Shown here: piece by piece, positions 50,437-58,835 of the stretch | How the letters are laid out: each line of letters starts with the position of its first letter | How positions within the stretch are numbered: the stretch's first letter is position 1 | NCBI RefSeq assembly: GCF_021044685.1 | Contig: NZ_CP088014.1 | Coordinates: 4,326,001 to 4,390,000, forward strand | Direction: 5' to 3' | DNA from: Bradyrhizobium daqingense | GTDB lineage: Bacteria > Pseudomonadota > Alphaproteobacteria > Rhizobiales > Xanthobacteraceae | Length of the DNA stretch: 64,000 nucleotides | Position numbers and translations under genes: made by a program | The notes under the pieces: model-generated | The model's input: only the letters and a program-made list of their open reading frames with translations | The model's database searches: none | Told to the model about the DNA's origin: nothing

Positions 50437-51656
50437 CCGCCATGGACAGCATCCTCGTCGTCAACGCTGGCTCATCGAGCGTGAAGTTCCAGGTCTTTGC
50501 GGTCGAGAGCGAGGGCGCTCTGCGCCGCCTGATCAAGGGGCAGGTGGACGGCATCGGCAGCCGGCCGCGCTTGCGGGCGAGCGGGGCAGGCAACGATCCC
50601 ATGGCCGACCGGGCCTATCCGATCGAGACCATTCCGGACGTGCCGGCGGCGATGCAAGTTGCGGGGGAATGGCTGCGGAACGAGGCGCGCATCCATCCGT
50701 TGGCAGTCGGGCATCGTGTCGTCCATGGCGGGCCGGATTATGTGCGGCCAATTCTCGTCGACCATGGCGTGGTGGCACGGCTGGAGCGCTTCGTCACGCT
50801 GGCGCCGCTGCATCAGCCGCACAATCTGGCGCCGATCCGCTCGATCCTGGCCAATTTCCCGACAATCCCGCAGGTCGCTTGCTTCGATACCGCGTTTCAC
50901 CGCACCCACGATGCGCTGGCCGATCACTACGCCATCCCCCACCAGCTCCACGCGGAAGGTGTACGGCGCTACGGCTTTCACGGGCTGTCCTATGAATACA
51001 TCTCCAGGACCCTGCCGCAGATCGCGCCAGACATCGCAAAGCGCCGGGTGATTGTCGCGCATCTCGGCAGTGGTGCGTCGATGTGCGCGATGAAGAATGG
51101 GCTGAGCGTCGAGAGCACGATGGGATTCACCGCGCTCGACGGGCTGCCGATGGGCACGCGTCCGGGCCAGCTCGATCCGGGGGTCGTGCTGTATCTATTG
51201 TCCGAGAAGGGGATGACGGCATCGAAGGTGCAGGATTTTCTCTATCGTGATTGCGGATTGAAGGGGCTCTCCGGCGTCAGCAACGACATGCGCGAGCTGG
51301 AGGCGAGCCTCGATCCGCAAGCGAAGCTGGCGGTGGACTATTTCGTCTATCGCATCGGCCTCAACGCCGGCATGCTGGCGGCGGCGCTGCAGGGTATCGA
51401 TGCCTTCGTCTTCACCGCCGGCATCGGCGAGAACTCGAGCGGCATCCGCGCGCGTGTGGCGGAGCAGCTCGGCTGGCTTGGCGTGGCACTCGACCCTGCC
51501 GAGAACACGCGACATTCGCGGCTGATATCGGCAAAGACGAGTCTCATTCCGGTCTACGTCGTCCCGACCGACGAGGAGCTCATGATCGCGCAGCACACGC
51601 TGACGCTGTTGATGAACGGCCAATCGCCCAATTCCAGACATGAGAGGGTGTCATGA
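50433..51656 (+). CDS. ackA: Acetate/propionate kinase
   Basis: 407 aa if GTG 50433 (overlapping the previous stop) is used, 404 from ATG 50442. All motifs present: ILVVNAGSSSVKFQVF, PQVACFDTAFHRT, RYGFHGLSYEYIS, VAHLGSGASMCAM, DGLPMGTRPGQLDPG and FTAGIGENSS. It makes ATP from acyl-phosphate, completing fermentative energy recovery when oxygen is short. Stop overlaps the fabI start (ATGA). Confidence 0.94.
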   Translation: MTAMDSILVVNAGSSSVKFQVFAVESEGALRRLIKGQVDGIGSRPRLRASGAGNDPMADRAYPIETIPDVPAAMQVAGEWLRNEARIHPLAVGHRVVHGGPDYVRPILVDHGVVARLERFVTLAPLHQPHNLAPIRSILANFPTIPQVACFDTAFHRTHDALADHYAIPHQLHAEGVRRYGFHGLSYEYISRTLPQIAPDIAKRRVIVAHLGSGASMCAMKNGLSVESTMGFTALDGLPMGTRPGQLDPGVVLYLLSEKGMTASKVQDFLYRDCGLKGLSGVSNDMRELEASLDPQAKLAVDYFVYRIGLNAGMLAAALQGIDAFVFTAGIGENSSGIRARVAEQLGWLGVALDPAENTRHSRLISAKTSLIPVYVVPTDEELMIAQHTLTLLMNGQSPNSRHERVS

Positions 51657-52441
51657 TTCCAGTATTTCCGGACAGCAAGGTCGCTCTGAAGGGGAAGAAG
51701 GGCCTCGTCGTCGGCATCGCCAACGACCAGTCGATCGCCTGGGGCTGCGCCAGGGCGTTTCGCGCACTCGGCGCCGATCTCGCCGTCACTTATCTGAACG
51801 ATCGCGCCAAGAAGCACGTCGAGCCGCTGGCGCAGGCGCTCGAAGCGCCGATCTTCCTGCCGCTCGACGTCATGGTCGAAGGCCAGACTGAAGCGGTATT
51901 CGAGCGGATCAAGTCGGAGTGGGGGCAGCTCGATTTTCTGCTTCATTCCATCGCCTTCTCGCCGAAGGAAGCATTGCACGGCCGCGTCGTCGATGTCGGC
52001 CGCGATGGCTTTCTGAAGACCATGGACGTCTCCTGCTGGTCGTTCCTGCGGATGGCACACCTTGCCGAACCCCTGATGAAGAACGGCGGCACGATGTTCA
52101 CCATGACCTATTACGGCAGCCAGATGGTGGTGGAGAACTACAACATCATGGGCGTCGCCAAGGCGGCGCTCGAGGCCGCGGTCCGCTATGCCGCTGCCGA
52201 GCTCGGTCCGAAGGGCATCCGCGTGCACGCGATCTCGCCGGGACCGCTCGCGACCCGCGCAGCCTCGGGCATTCCGGAGTTCGACGAGCTGATGGACAAG
52301 GCGCAATCCAAGGCGCCCTCGCGCAGCCTCGTCAGCATCGACGACGTCGGCAATGCCACCGCGTTTCTGGCGCTCGACGGCGCCAAGCTGATCACCGGTG
52401 GCGTGCTCTATATCGACGGCGGCTATCACATCATCGATTGA
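51653..52441 (+). CDS. fabI: Enoyl-[acyl-carrier-protein] reductase
   Basis: 262 aa. FabI-specific cofactor and active-site pattern: KKGLVVGIANDQSIAWGCA, LLHSIAFSPKEALHG, TYYGSQMVVENYNIMGVAKA (Tyr163-x6-Lys170) and ISPGPLATRAASGI. It reduces enoyl-ACP in fatty acid synthesis. As the last gene of the DUF3141-Pta-AckA operon it is probably an additional, oxygen-regulated copy. A relic of its 3' end occurs at 57501-57562. Confidence 0.92.
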   Translation: MIPVFPDSKVALKGKKGLVVGIANDQSIAWGCARAFRALGADLAVTYLNDRAKKHVEPLAQALEAPIFLPLDVMVEGQTEAVFERIKSEWGQLDFLLHSIAFSPKEALHGRVVDVGRDGFLKTMDVSCWSFLRMAHLAEPLMKNGGTMFTMTYYGSQMVVENYNIMGVAKAALEAAVRYAAAELGPKGIRVHAISPGPLATRAASGIPEFDELMDKAQSKAPSRSLVSIDDVGNATAFLALDGAKLITGGVLYIDGGYHIID

Positions 52442-52456
52442 CCGGATCCCGCGTGG

Positions 52457-53056
52457 TCATGCCGGCGGTGCGCCGATGCCGATGCTCTCGAGTAATTCGC
52501 GCCAGAGCTTGCGGACTCCGGCGTGACGCTGCGCGAGCGCCGCACTGACCGCGTCGCGATGCGGTGCAAGGTCTGTGCCCTTCAGAAACAGAATCTGCGC
52601 CTGTAACAGCCGGCCGCTCTCGAATTCGATCCGGTGCAGCGCCATAACAAAAGGATCCTGCGCATTGGCCTCGAGCGGTAGGAGCGCAGCCGGTCGGATG
52701 CCGGCATGCACGGCGTGGGCAAGCGCTGCGAGGTGAATCATTTGGGCAAGGCGAGGGTCTGCGATCCCTTCGACCGGTGCAGGCAGCCAGGCGGACTCCC
52801 AGGAGGCGAGCATGTAACCCAGGGAAGGATCCAACACCCAGGACGTGGCGCGCAGCAGCAGCGAGACGATCTCGGTCTCGCGATAAAATTGAGCATTCAA
52901 TTCGGTCTGCCATGCCGCGTCGAGCCTCGCGGGCAGCATGAAAGCGAATTGCCGAGCCAGGGCGCCGTGCGCCGAAATCAGGAATGCTGCGACCTTCGTC
53001 TGCTGGTACGGTGGAATGCGACCGTCCGGCGCGACCGGACCGAGGAAGCCGCTCAT
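52457..53056 (-). CDS. Conserved hypothetical protein coupled to an alpha/beta hydrolase
   Basis: 199 aa. Mostly helical, no clear signal peptide; segments GRIPPYQQTKVAAFLISAHG and RETEIVSLLLRATSWVLDPS. It begins within the stop of the upstream hydrolase gene (ATGA), so the two are co-translated. I do not recognise the family; with PHA-like enzymes nearby, a PHA-granule-associated or synthase-accessory role is possible but unsupported. Confidence 0.7.
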   Translation of the reverse strand: MSGFLGPVAPDGRIPPYQQTKVAAFLISAHGALARQFAFMLPARLDAAWQTELNAQFYRETEIVSLLLRATSWVLDPSLGYMLASWESAWLPAPVEGIADPRLAQMIHLAALAHAVHAGIRPAALLPLEANAQDPFVMALHRIEFESGRLLQAQILFLKGTDLAPHRDAVSAALAQRHAGVRKLWRELLESIGIGAPPA

Positions 53057-53979
53057 GGCAGCGCTCGCTTGACCGGGATGGCACGCAGATGATCGTAGCC
53101 GGCAGGAAACGGCGTGAGCTCGCCGCCGGGCTGGTCCGGCGCCACCCAGACCGCTTGATTGCCCTGCCAGCGGCCGGCCAGCACGTCTTCGGCAAAGCGC
53201 GCCAGCAGATCGGCGGTCAGTGTCCCTTTCTCCAGCGTGAAGGCGTGATAGGCCCTGGGGATGATCACCAATGAGCTGTTCTGAATCTCGACACGCAATG
53301 TTTCGTGGAGACCCCGCGGCGTGAGAAAGTCGAATTCACCGTTGAGAATCATGGTCGGAACGGCGATCGCGGACAGGTGCGGCGTGAGCGGCTGGAAGTC
53401 GAGGAAGGATTCCATCAGGTTCTGCAGCGCGTAGACGTCGTTGACTAGCCAACCTTGCCGCTTCACGCTATCGAGCTTGCCCAGCAGCGGCTTCAGCCAT
53501 TGGTCCGAGAGGTTCATGGGCAACAGGAGGTCCTGGAGGTAACTCGTGCCACCGAGGATCAGGCCGGTCCGCAGCGCATTGCCAAGCAGCAAGAGTTGCG
53601 GCGACAGCTCCGCAAAGCAGCTCATCGGCACGAGCCCGGCCAGTCGCTTGCCATGCTCGATCGCATATCGCAGCGCGATCAGGCCGCCAAAGCTGATCCC
53701 GCTCAGAAAGACCGGACCGTCCCCGAGCTCGTCGATCAAAAGGCGCAAGGCCGCGACCTGATCGTCCTGGCTGATGAAGAGCCGCGGCTTGTCGGAGGCA
53801 CCCTGGCCGAGCAGATCGAAGGTCGCAACGCGAAAGCCTCGCGCCGACAGGGCTTCCCGATAGGCGCCCCACAGCTCGGAATATTGCGTCAGGCCGTTCA
53901 CGAGGACATAGGCCGGCGCGCGCGCCGGCCCGTCGAGCTCATAGCGGATCCGATATGAGCCGTGGCTGAGGAAGGGCAT
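53053..53979 (-). CDS. Alpha/beta hydrolase
   Basis: 308 aa. YVLVNGLTQYSELWGAYREA (oxyanion region), FDLLGQGASDKPR, nucleophile elbow FLSGISFGGLIALRYA, acid near LNGEFDFLTPRGL and His in RAYHAFTLEKG. No signal peptide. It is divergent from the double-hydrolase gene across the box at 54040 (61 bases from its start). An esterase or thioesterase-like role is likely; PhaZ-type intracellular depolymerase is one option. Confidence 0.85.
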   Translation of the reverse strand: MPFLSHGSYRIRYELDGPARAPAYVLVNGLTQYSELWGAYREALSARGFRVATFDLLGQGASDKPRLFISQDDQVAALRLLIDELGDGPVFLSGISFGGLIALRYAIEHGKRLAGLVPMSCFAELSPQLLLLGNALRTGLILGGTSYLQDLLLPMNLSDQWLKPLLGKLDSVKRQGWLVNDVYALQNLMESFLDFQPLTPHLSAIAVPTMILNGEFDFLTPRGLHETLRVEIQNSSLVIIPRAYHAFTLEKGTLTADLLARFAEDVLAGRWQGNQAVWVAPDQPGGELTPFPAGYDHLRAIPVKRALP

Positions 53980-54039
53980 CGCGAGGGTACTGCCGGTGTT
54001 TTGATGCCCGCGATCCTCGATCCCTCCGAGCGGATTCCA

Positions 54040-54053
54040 TTGAGTTAGATCAA
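54040..54053. promoter_or_regulatory. FixK/FNR-type box (divergent)
   Basis: TTGAGTTAGATCAA, 59 bases before the double-hydrolase ATG and 61 bases from the leftward hydrolase start. Confidence 0.72.
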
Positions 54054-54111
54054 ACCTTCCCGGGCCGCCGTGCCTAGCGTTTCTGGAAAATCTTCACGGG
54101 AGGATCGCATC

Positions 54112-56619
54112 ATGGCCGGACGAGATGCGTTGAAACGTTGCCTGTTGAGCCTGATCGTGCTGCTGCTCGGAACGGCGATCGCAACCGCACAGCCTTTGAC
54201 GCGCCGTTCGTCGCAGGTGCAGCATGATGGGCTGAAGAAGACCTACGAGATCGCGAACTTCCGCCTCGGCGGCAAGTACGACCTGTCAGACCCTTCCAAG
54301 TGGGAGAACGGCGGCGAGGGCGGCGTCACGCTGGAATCGCTCGGGGCCGGCAAGCTGCGCACGGCCTACATCGCCGTCGGCAACGCAAGGCGCAACGCCG
54401 CCGGCGAGATCACCAATGCCATCGTGATCAACTCCTACTATTCCGGCGATTCCACCGACATGTACGAACAATGGGTCAAGGGTGCGGCGTTGTCGGGTGG
54501 CGTGCCGATCATCGGTCCGGGCCGGCCGATCGACACGGATCGCTATTATGTCATCATGGTCGATCCGCTCGGCACTTGGGGCGCGAGCAAGCCGTCCGAC
54601 GGCCTCGGCATCAAGTTTCCGCAATACAGTTACTACGACATGGTGCAGGCGAACTACCGCCTGCTGCGCGACGAGCTGAAGGTCGCGCGCGTCGCACTGG
54701 TGACTGGCGTCTCAATGGGCGGAACGCAGACCTACGTCTGGGGCGTGATGCATCCGGAATATGTCAGCGCCCTGATGCCAATCGGCGGCACGACACAGTC
54801 GGATGGCGACGACCCCGTCGGCAACTGGACCTTCCAGATGATGACGGCCGCGATCCAGGGCGATCCGGTCTGGCAGGCGACCAAGGGCGACTATTACAAG
54901 CTGCCGAAGGAAAAGCACCCGGTGCCGGGCGTGGCCTTCGGCTGGTCGATCCTCGGCATGACGGGTTATGACTTCGCCTTCCGCACGACCCAGAACTGGG
55001 CGGCCGTACAGCCTGAGATCTTCTATTGGGATCCGCCGAACGAGAAGGCCGGCCTCAACGTCACCAACCGCGCCAAGCTCTACGACGCGGTTGATCTGGT
55101 CTGGCGAAACCGCGTCGGCGAGACCCATAACGTCAATCCCTATCTCGGTCGCATTCAGGCCCGCACGCTGGTGATGCACATCACCAACGACCTCTGGCTG
55201 AACTTCAAACTGGCGCAGAAGGCTGTCGACCGCGTGCCCGGCGCTGATCTCATCGCACAGGAGAGCCCGGTCGCGCATTACGGCGTGTTCCCGATCATCA
55301 ATCAGCGCAAGAACGATCCGAAGTTCGTCGCCTTCATGGACGACGTGGCGGCGCTCGATCGCGCCCAGAAATTCGTCGACAAGAATTACCGGACGCCCGA
55401 CGTCGCCCAGACCGTCGATTCCAAGAAGTCGTTCTGGAAGGCCTATGTGACCTATCCCTATCCGGTCAAATTCGGCAGTGCCAAGGACAAGAGCGGGAAC
55501 TCCTGGGAAATCGGCTACATGGACGAGTATGCCGGCACCGACAAGGATCCGAAGGTGCTCGTCATCATCCACGGCAAGGGCGCGTTCGGCGGCCATTACG
55601 GCAACATCATGCAGTATGCGCTGCGCAGCGGCCTGCGCGTGATCGTGCCCGACCTGCCGCATTACGGCATGTCGGGGCCCGGCAATCTCGACAAGAATCC
55701 CGCTCGCACCATGCAGGACATGCGCGAGGTGATCTATGACCTCGTGGTCAACCAGCTCGGCGTCAAGAAGGCGTACTATCTCGGTCACTCGCTCGGCGGC
55801 CAGTTCGTCGTGGGCTACGCCCTGACCTGGCCTGATGCGGTGCAGGGCCTCGCCTTGGAGGCGCCGTCCGGCCTCGAGGAATATCCGCGCGAGATCACCA
55901 TTGCCAAGGACAAGAAGGCGCCTCTCTTCGCCGACGGCCTCGGCCGAGACTTCGACAAGTGGAAGCAGGTCTGGGACCAAACCGGTATTCTCGCTGCGGA
56001 AAAGGCGCGGAGCGAGCAGAACGTCCGCGACTTCTTCTACTTCAAGAAACGTGATCCGGACACCGGCGTGGTATCGGCTGCGAAGAGCGGATACTTCTTC
56101 AACGACAGCGAATATGCCCGCTTCCATACCGAGCAACGCGCCGGGCTTACCAAGGGAAACCCGAAGGAGCTCGATCAGTGGTGCAACGTCTTCATCTTCG
56201 ACATCTACACGATCGGTGCTGAGCTCCAGCAGGATGACCCGAAGAACCTCTATGAGCGGGTCACCCAGATCAAAGCGCCGATCTTCCTGGCGTTCGGCGA
56301 CAAGGAGCCGTTCATTCCGACGCCTGCGTTCAACGGCCTGACGGACCTCGGCCGCGACGTCATCACGCCGTTCATGAGGCGTATGACCAATGCCGGCAAC
56401 CGGCCGATGCTCAAGATCTATCCGGAGACCGGACACTTCATCCACACCGACAATCCAGTGGAATACGCTGCCGATGTCGTGGATTTCGTGACCAACGGGG
56501 AGGTGGACACATCATCGCCGCTCGGAACCGATCGCATGATCAAGGGCGCCGTCGTCTCTGCCTTGCCAGTGGCGCCGACACCGCCCGGAGCGGCGCCGAC
56601 GGCTGGCCTCAACAAGTAG
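54112..56619 (+). CDS. Secreted double-domain alpha/beta hydrolase (MetX-like domain fused to a second hydrolase)
   Basis: 835 aa from ATG 54112 (GGGAGGA upstream). Signal peptide (LLSLIVLLLGTAIATAQPLT). Residues ~30-420 are MetX/homoserine-acetyltransferase-like (IVINSYYSGDSTDMYEQW, elbow ALVTGVSMGGTQTYVWG, later YGVFPIINQ). Residues ~460-810 form a second hydrolase: VLVIIHGKGAFGGHYGNI, elbow YYLGHSLGGQFVVGYAL, acid in FGDKEPFIPTP and His in ETGHFIHTD. Each half keeps its own Ser elbow. The protein is exported, so substrates are periplasmic. It is co-directional with a third hydrolase 9 bases downstream. Confidence 0.85.
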   Translation: MAGRDALKRCLLSLIVLLLGTAIATAQPLTRRSSQVQHDGLKKTYEIANFRLGGKYDLSDPSKWENGGEGGVTLESLGAGKLRTAYIAVGNARRNAAGEITNAIVINSYYSGDSTDMYEQWVKGAALSGGVPIIGPGRPIDTDRYYVIMVDPLGTWGASKPSDGLGIKFPQYSYYDMVQANYRLLRDELKVARVALVTGVSMGGTQTYVWGVMHPEYVSALMPIGGTTQSDGDDPVGNWTFQMMTAAIQGDPVWQATKGDYYKLPKEKHPVPGVAFGWSILGMTGYDFAFRTTQNWAAVQPEIFYWDPPNEKAGLNVTNRAKLYDAVDLVWRNRVGETHNVNPYLGRIQARTLVMHITNDLWLNFKLAQKAVDRVPGADLIAQESPVAHYGVFPIINQRKNDPKFVAFMDDVAALDRAQKFVDKNYRTPDVAQTVDSKKSFWKAYVTYPYPVKFGSAKDKSGNSWEIGYMDEYAGTDKDPKVLVIIHGKGAFGGHYGNIMQYALRSGLRVIVPDLPHYGMSGPGNLDKNPARTMQDMREVIYDLVVNQLGVKKAYYLGHSLGGQFVVGYALTWPDAVQGLALEAPSGLEEYPREITIAKDKKAPLFADGLGRDFDKWKQVWDQTGILAAEKARSEQNVRDFFYFKKRDPDTGVVSAAKSGYFFNDSEYARFHTEQRAGLTKGNPKELDQWCNVFIFDIYTIGAELQQDDPKNLYERVTQIKAPIFLAFGDKEPFIPTPAFNGLTDLGRDVITPFMRRMTNAGNRPMLKIYPETGHFIHTDNPVEYAADVVDFVTNGEVDTSSPLGTDRMIKGAVVSALPVAPTPPGAAPTAGLNK

Positions 56620-56628
56620 GGCCCGGCG

Positions 56629-57513
56629 ATGCCAAGGGTGCAGGCGGGCGAACTCCGACTCGGCTGGCGGGAGTGGGGAGGAGGCGACGTCACCGTCGTC
56701 TTCATCCACGGAAACCTCGCCAGCAAGGACTGGATCGAGCTCGCCGCGCCATTGTTTCCGATCGGGCTCCGTGTGGTTGCAATCGATTGGCGCGGCTGCG
56801 GCGACAGCGACCGGCCGAAGCCGTCGGCCGACTATTCCAACTACTCCATGCGGCAGCACGCCGAGGACATGCTGGCGGCGCTCGATACGCTCGAGATCGG
56901 CTATTGCCATCTCGCGACACATTCCACCGGCGGCATCATCGCCGCCAGAATGCTGCTCGAGCAGCCGCAGCGCTTCGGCCGAGTGTTCGCGCTCGATCCG
57001 GTAACGCCGCTCGGCATGGCCTTCGATGCCGATCAGATCGGATTATTCAGGGCCATGATGTCGAGCAAGGAGCTGACGCGGTTCGTGATGGCGACAGCCG
57101 CTTCTTCGCTGTTCGTCCCGGAGAGCATGGGGCCGAACATGGTCCCTCGCTTTCGCGAGGGGCTGGGAGAGATCCAGACGCTGTTCGATCGGATCATCGA
57201 GCAGACCTTCGGCGTATCGGAGGGGATCTGGATCGGCACGCCGGTGAACCTGACGCGGGAGAAGGAGAGCCGTGAGCTGGCGCGCCGCATGCCCGAGATC
57301 CGGCATCCGCACCTCGTGTTGTGGGGCGAGCGGGACGGTTGGATCGCGCCGGCCGATCTCCGTGCCATGGCCGAAGCGATGCCGGATTGCCGGCTGGTCA
57401 TCGTGCCAGGCGTAGGGCATTCGATGAACCTCGAATCGCCGGCACTTTACGCAGGCTATTTCGGCGCCTGGTTCGGAGGACGTGCCGCGTCACCATCCAC
57501 GGCGCCAAGCTGA
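56629..57513 (+). CDS. Alpha/beta hydrolase with a C-terminus formed from a fabI relic
   Basis: 294 aa. Complete catalytic set: VVFIHGNLASKDWIELAAPL, IDWRGCGDSDRPK, elbow LATHSTGGIIAARML, acid WGERDGWIAPADL and His GVGHSMNLESP. No signal peptide. The last four residues and stop codon come from a stretch that matches the 3' end of fabI in another frame, so the gene's end has been altered by recombination. Probably co-transcribed with the double hydrolase. Confidence 0.88.
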   Translation: MPRVQAGELRLGWREWGGGDVTVVFIHGNLASKDWIELAAPLFPIGLRVVAIDWRGCGDSDRPKPSADYSNYSMRQHAEDMLAALDTLEIGYCHLATHSTGGIIAARMLLEQPQRFGRVFALDPVTPLGMAFDADQIGLFRAMMSSKELTRFVMATAASSLFVPESMGPNMVPRFREGLGEIQTLFDRIIEQTFGVSEGIWIGTPVNLTREKESRELARRMPEIRHPHLVLWGERDGWIAPADLRAMAEAMPDCRLVIVPGVGHSMNLESPALYAGYFGAWFGGRAASPSTAPS

Positions 57514-57562
57514 TCCCCAGCGGGGCATCGACGTCGACGGCGGCCACCACATCATCGATTGA
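57501..57562 (+). pseudogene. Relic of the fabI 3' end
   Basis: The bases GGCGCCAAGCTGATC at 57501 and GACGGCGG...CACATCATCGATTGA ending at 57562 closely match the last ~63 bases of the intact fabI (52379-52441), with one base missing in the middle. The relic starts inside the end of the hydrolase gene. It points to a past duplication or recombination between the two loci 5 kb apart. Confidence 0.7.
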
Positions 57563-57612
57563 CGCGCTGAGCAGTCCGGCGACCCATGATCGATGGTGAC
57601 ATATTGCCAGTT

Positions 57613-57628
57613 TTGCCCGACGGGGCAA
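57613..57628. terminator. Hairpin between convergent genes
   Basis: TTGCCC-GACG-GGGCAA: 6-bp perfect stem, 4-base loop, between the hydrolase stop and the convergent MaoC stop. There is no T-run directly after it, so the terminator role is tentative. Confidence 0.4.
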
Positions 57629-57708
57629 CCGGTTCCAGGCGAACAGGAAACATCAGTCAAATCAACACCATGGCTACTGTGCATGGGGTTGTTTTTCGAC
57701 TCTTTGAT

Positions 57709-58167
57709 TCAGCGATAGTGCAGCGCGATCAATTCGGCCACGCAGGCCGGCTTGGTGCCGCCCTCGATCTCGATTACGAGGTGGTAGTTGACGCGCAGCC
57801 CGTCCGGCGGCACGTCCTCAGCTTCCGCAATCGTGACCCGGCCGCGCAGCTTCGAGCCCGCCGGTACCGGCGCAAGATATCTGATCCGGTCCGCGCCGTA
57901 ATTGAGCGTGTTGCGCAGCCCCTTCAGGCCGATGACCGAGCGGATGAACAGCGGGGCAAGGGCAAGCGATAGCAGGCCATGGGCGATGGTCTTGCCGCCC
58001 GGCATCTCCTGCTTCGCACGCTCCTGATCGACATGGATCCACTGCTCGTCGCAGGTCGCCTCGGCGAACTGGTTGATGCGGTCCTGCGTGATCTCGATCC
58101 AGTCGCTGGCACCGATCTCGGTGCCGATTGCGGATTTGATCTGGTTGAAGTCGCTGAATGTTCGCAT
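57709..58167 (-). CDS. MaoC-family (R)-enoyl-CoA hydratase
   Basis: 152 aa. Catalytic motif INQFAEATCDEQWIHVDQER, then GGKTIAHGLLSLALAPLF. The length and motif fit single-domain PhaJ/NodN-like hydratases. It lies 13 bases downstream of the CoA-transferase B gene in the operon AtoD-AtoA-MaoC behind the box at 59562. It could supply (R)-3-hydroxyacyl-CoA for polyester synthesis or act in the reverse direction. Confidence 0.87.
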   Translation of the reverse strand: MRTFSDFNQIKSAIGTEIGASDWIEITQDRINQFAEATCDEQWIHVDQERAKQEMPGGKTIAHGLLSLALAPLFIRSVIGLKGLRNTLNYGADRIRYLAPVPAGSKLRGRVTIAEAEDVPPDGLRVNYHLVIEIEGGTKPACVAELIALHYR

Positions 58168-58180
58168 GGGTTGACCCGTT

Positions 58181-58831
58181 TTAGATCCTCATCTCCGGAA
58201 CATTGTCGGGAATGGCGAGCTCGGCCTCGGTCAGCGCGAGGACCTCGCCGACGCTCACGCCGGGCGCTGTTTCCAATAGCGTCGCCTTGCCATCGGGAAA
58301 GCCGATCACGGCCATGTCCGTCACGACAAGGTCGACACGTCGCGCCGAGGTCAGCGGCAGCGAGCATTTCGCCACGATCTTCGACTTGCCTTTGGCCGCA
58401 TGTTGCATGGCGACTATCACGCGCTTGGCACCAGCGACGAGGTCCATCGCGCCGCCCATGCCCGGGACCATCTTGCCCGGGATCATCCAGTTCGCGAGAT
58501 GGCCGTGCGCATCGACCTGAAGGCCGCCGAGCACGGTGACATCGACGTGGCCGCCGCGGATCAGCCCGAACGACATCGCGCTGTCGAAGGTGGAGGCGCC
58601 CGGCAGTGCGCTGATCGGGCGTCCTCCGGCATCGGTGAGTGTCGGATGCGCCATGCCCTGCTCGGGGATCGGCCCGGTGCCGATCAGTCCGTTCTCGGAC
58701 TGGAAGAAGACCTTCAGATCGGCCGGCACATAATTGGCGACCAGGGTCGGAATGCCGATGCCGAGATTGACGAGGTTGCCGCTCTTCAGCTCCTTGGCGA
58801 CACGCCGGGCGATGATGATCTGGGGATCCAT
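58181..58831 (-). CDS. 3-oxoacid CoA-transferase subunit B
   Basis: 216 aa from ATG 58831 (upstream open frame overlaps subunit A). Family pattern: NLVNLGIGIPTLVANYVP, the catalytic glutamate in FQSENGLIGTG, and GGHVDVTVLGGLQVDAHGHL. Pairs with subunit A, 4 bases upstream. Exchanges CoA between acetoacetate-like acids and acetyl- or succinyl-CoA. Confidence 0.92.
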   Translation of the reverse strand: MDPQIIIARRVAKELKSGNLVNLGIGIPTLVANYVPADLKVFFQSENGLIGTGPIPEQGMAHPTLTDAGGRPISALPGASTFDSAMSFGLIRGGHVDVTVLGGLQVDAHGHLANWMIPGKMVPGMGGAMDLVAGAKRVIVAMQHAAKGKSKIVAKCSLPLTSARRVDLVVTDMAVIGFPDGKATLLETAPGVSVGEVLALTEAELAIPDNVPEMRI

Positions 58832-58835
58832 GGTG

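Noticed and set aside
54712..56445. Long open frame antisense to the double hydrolase
   Set aside because: Same shadow effect; the plus-strand protein has a signal peptide and two catalytic elbows.
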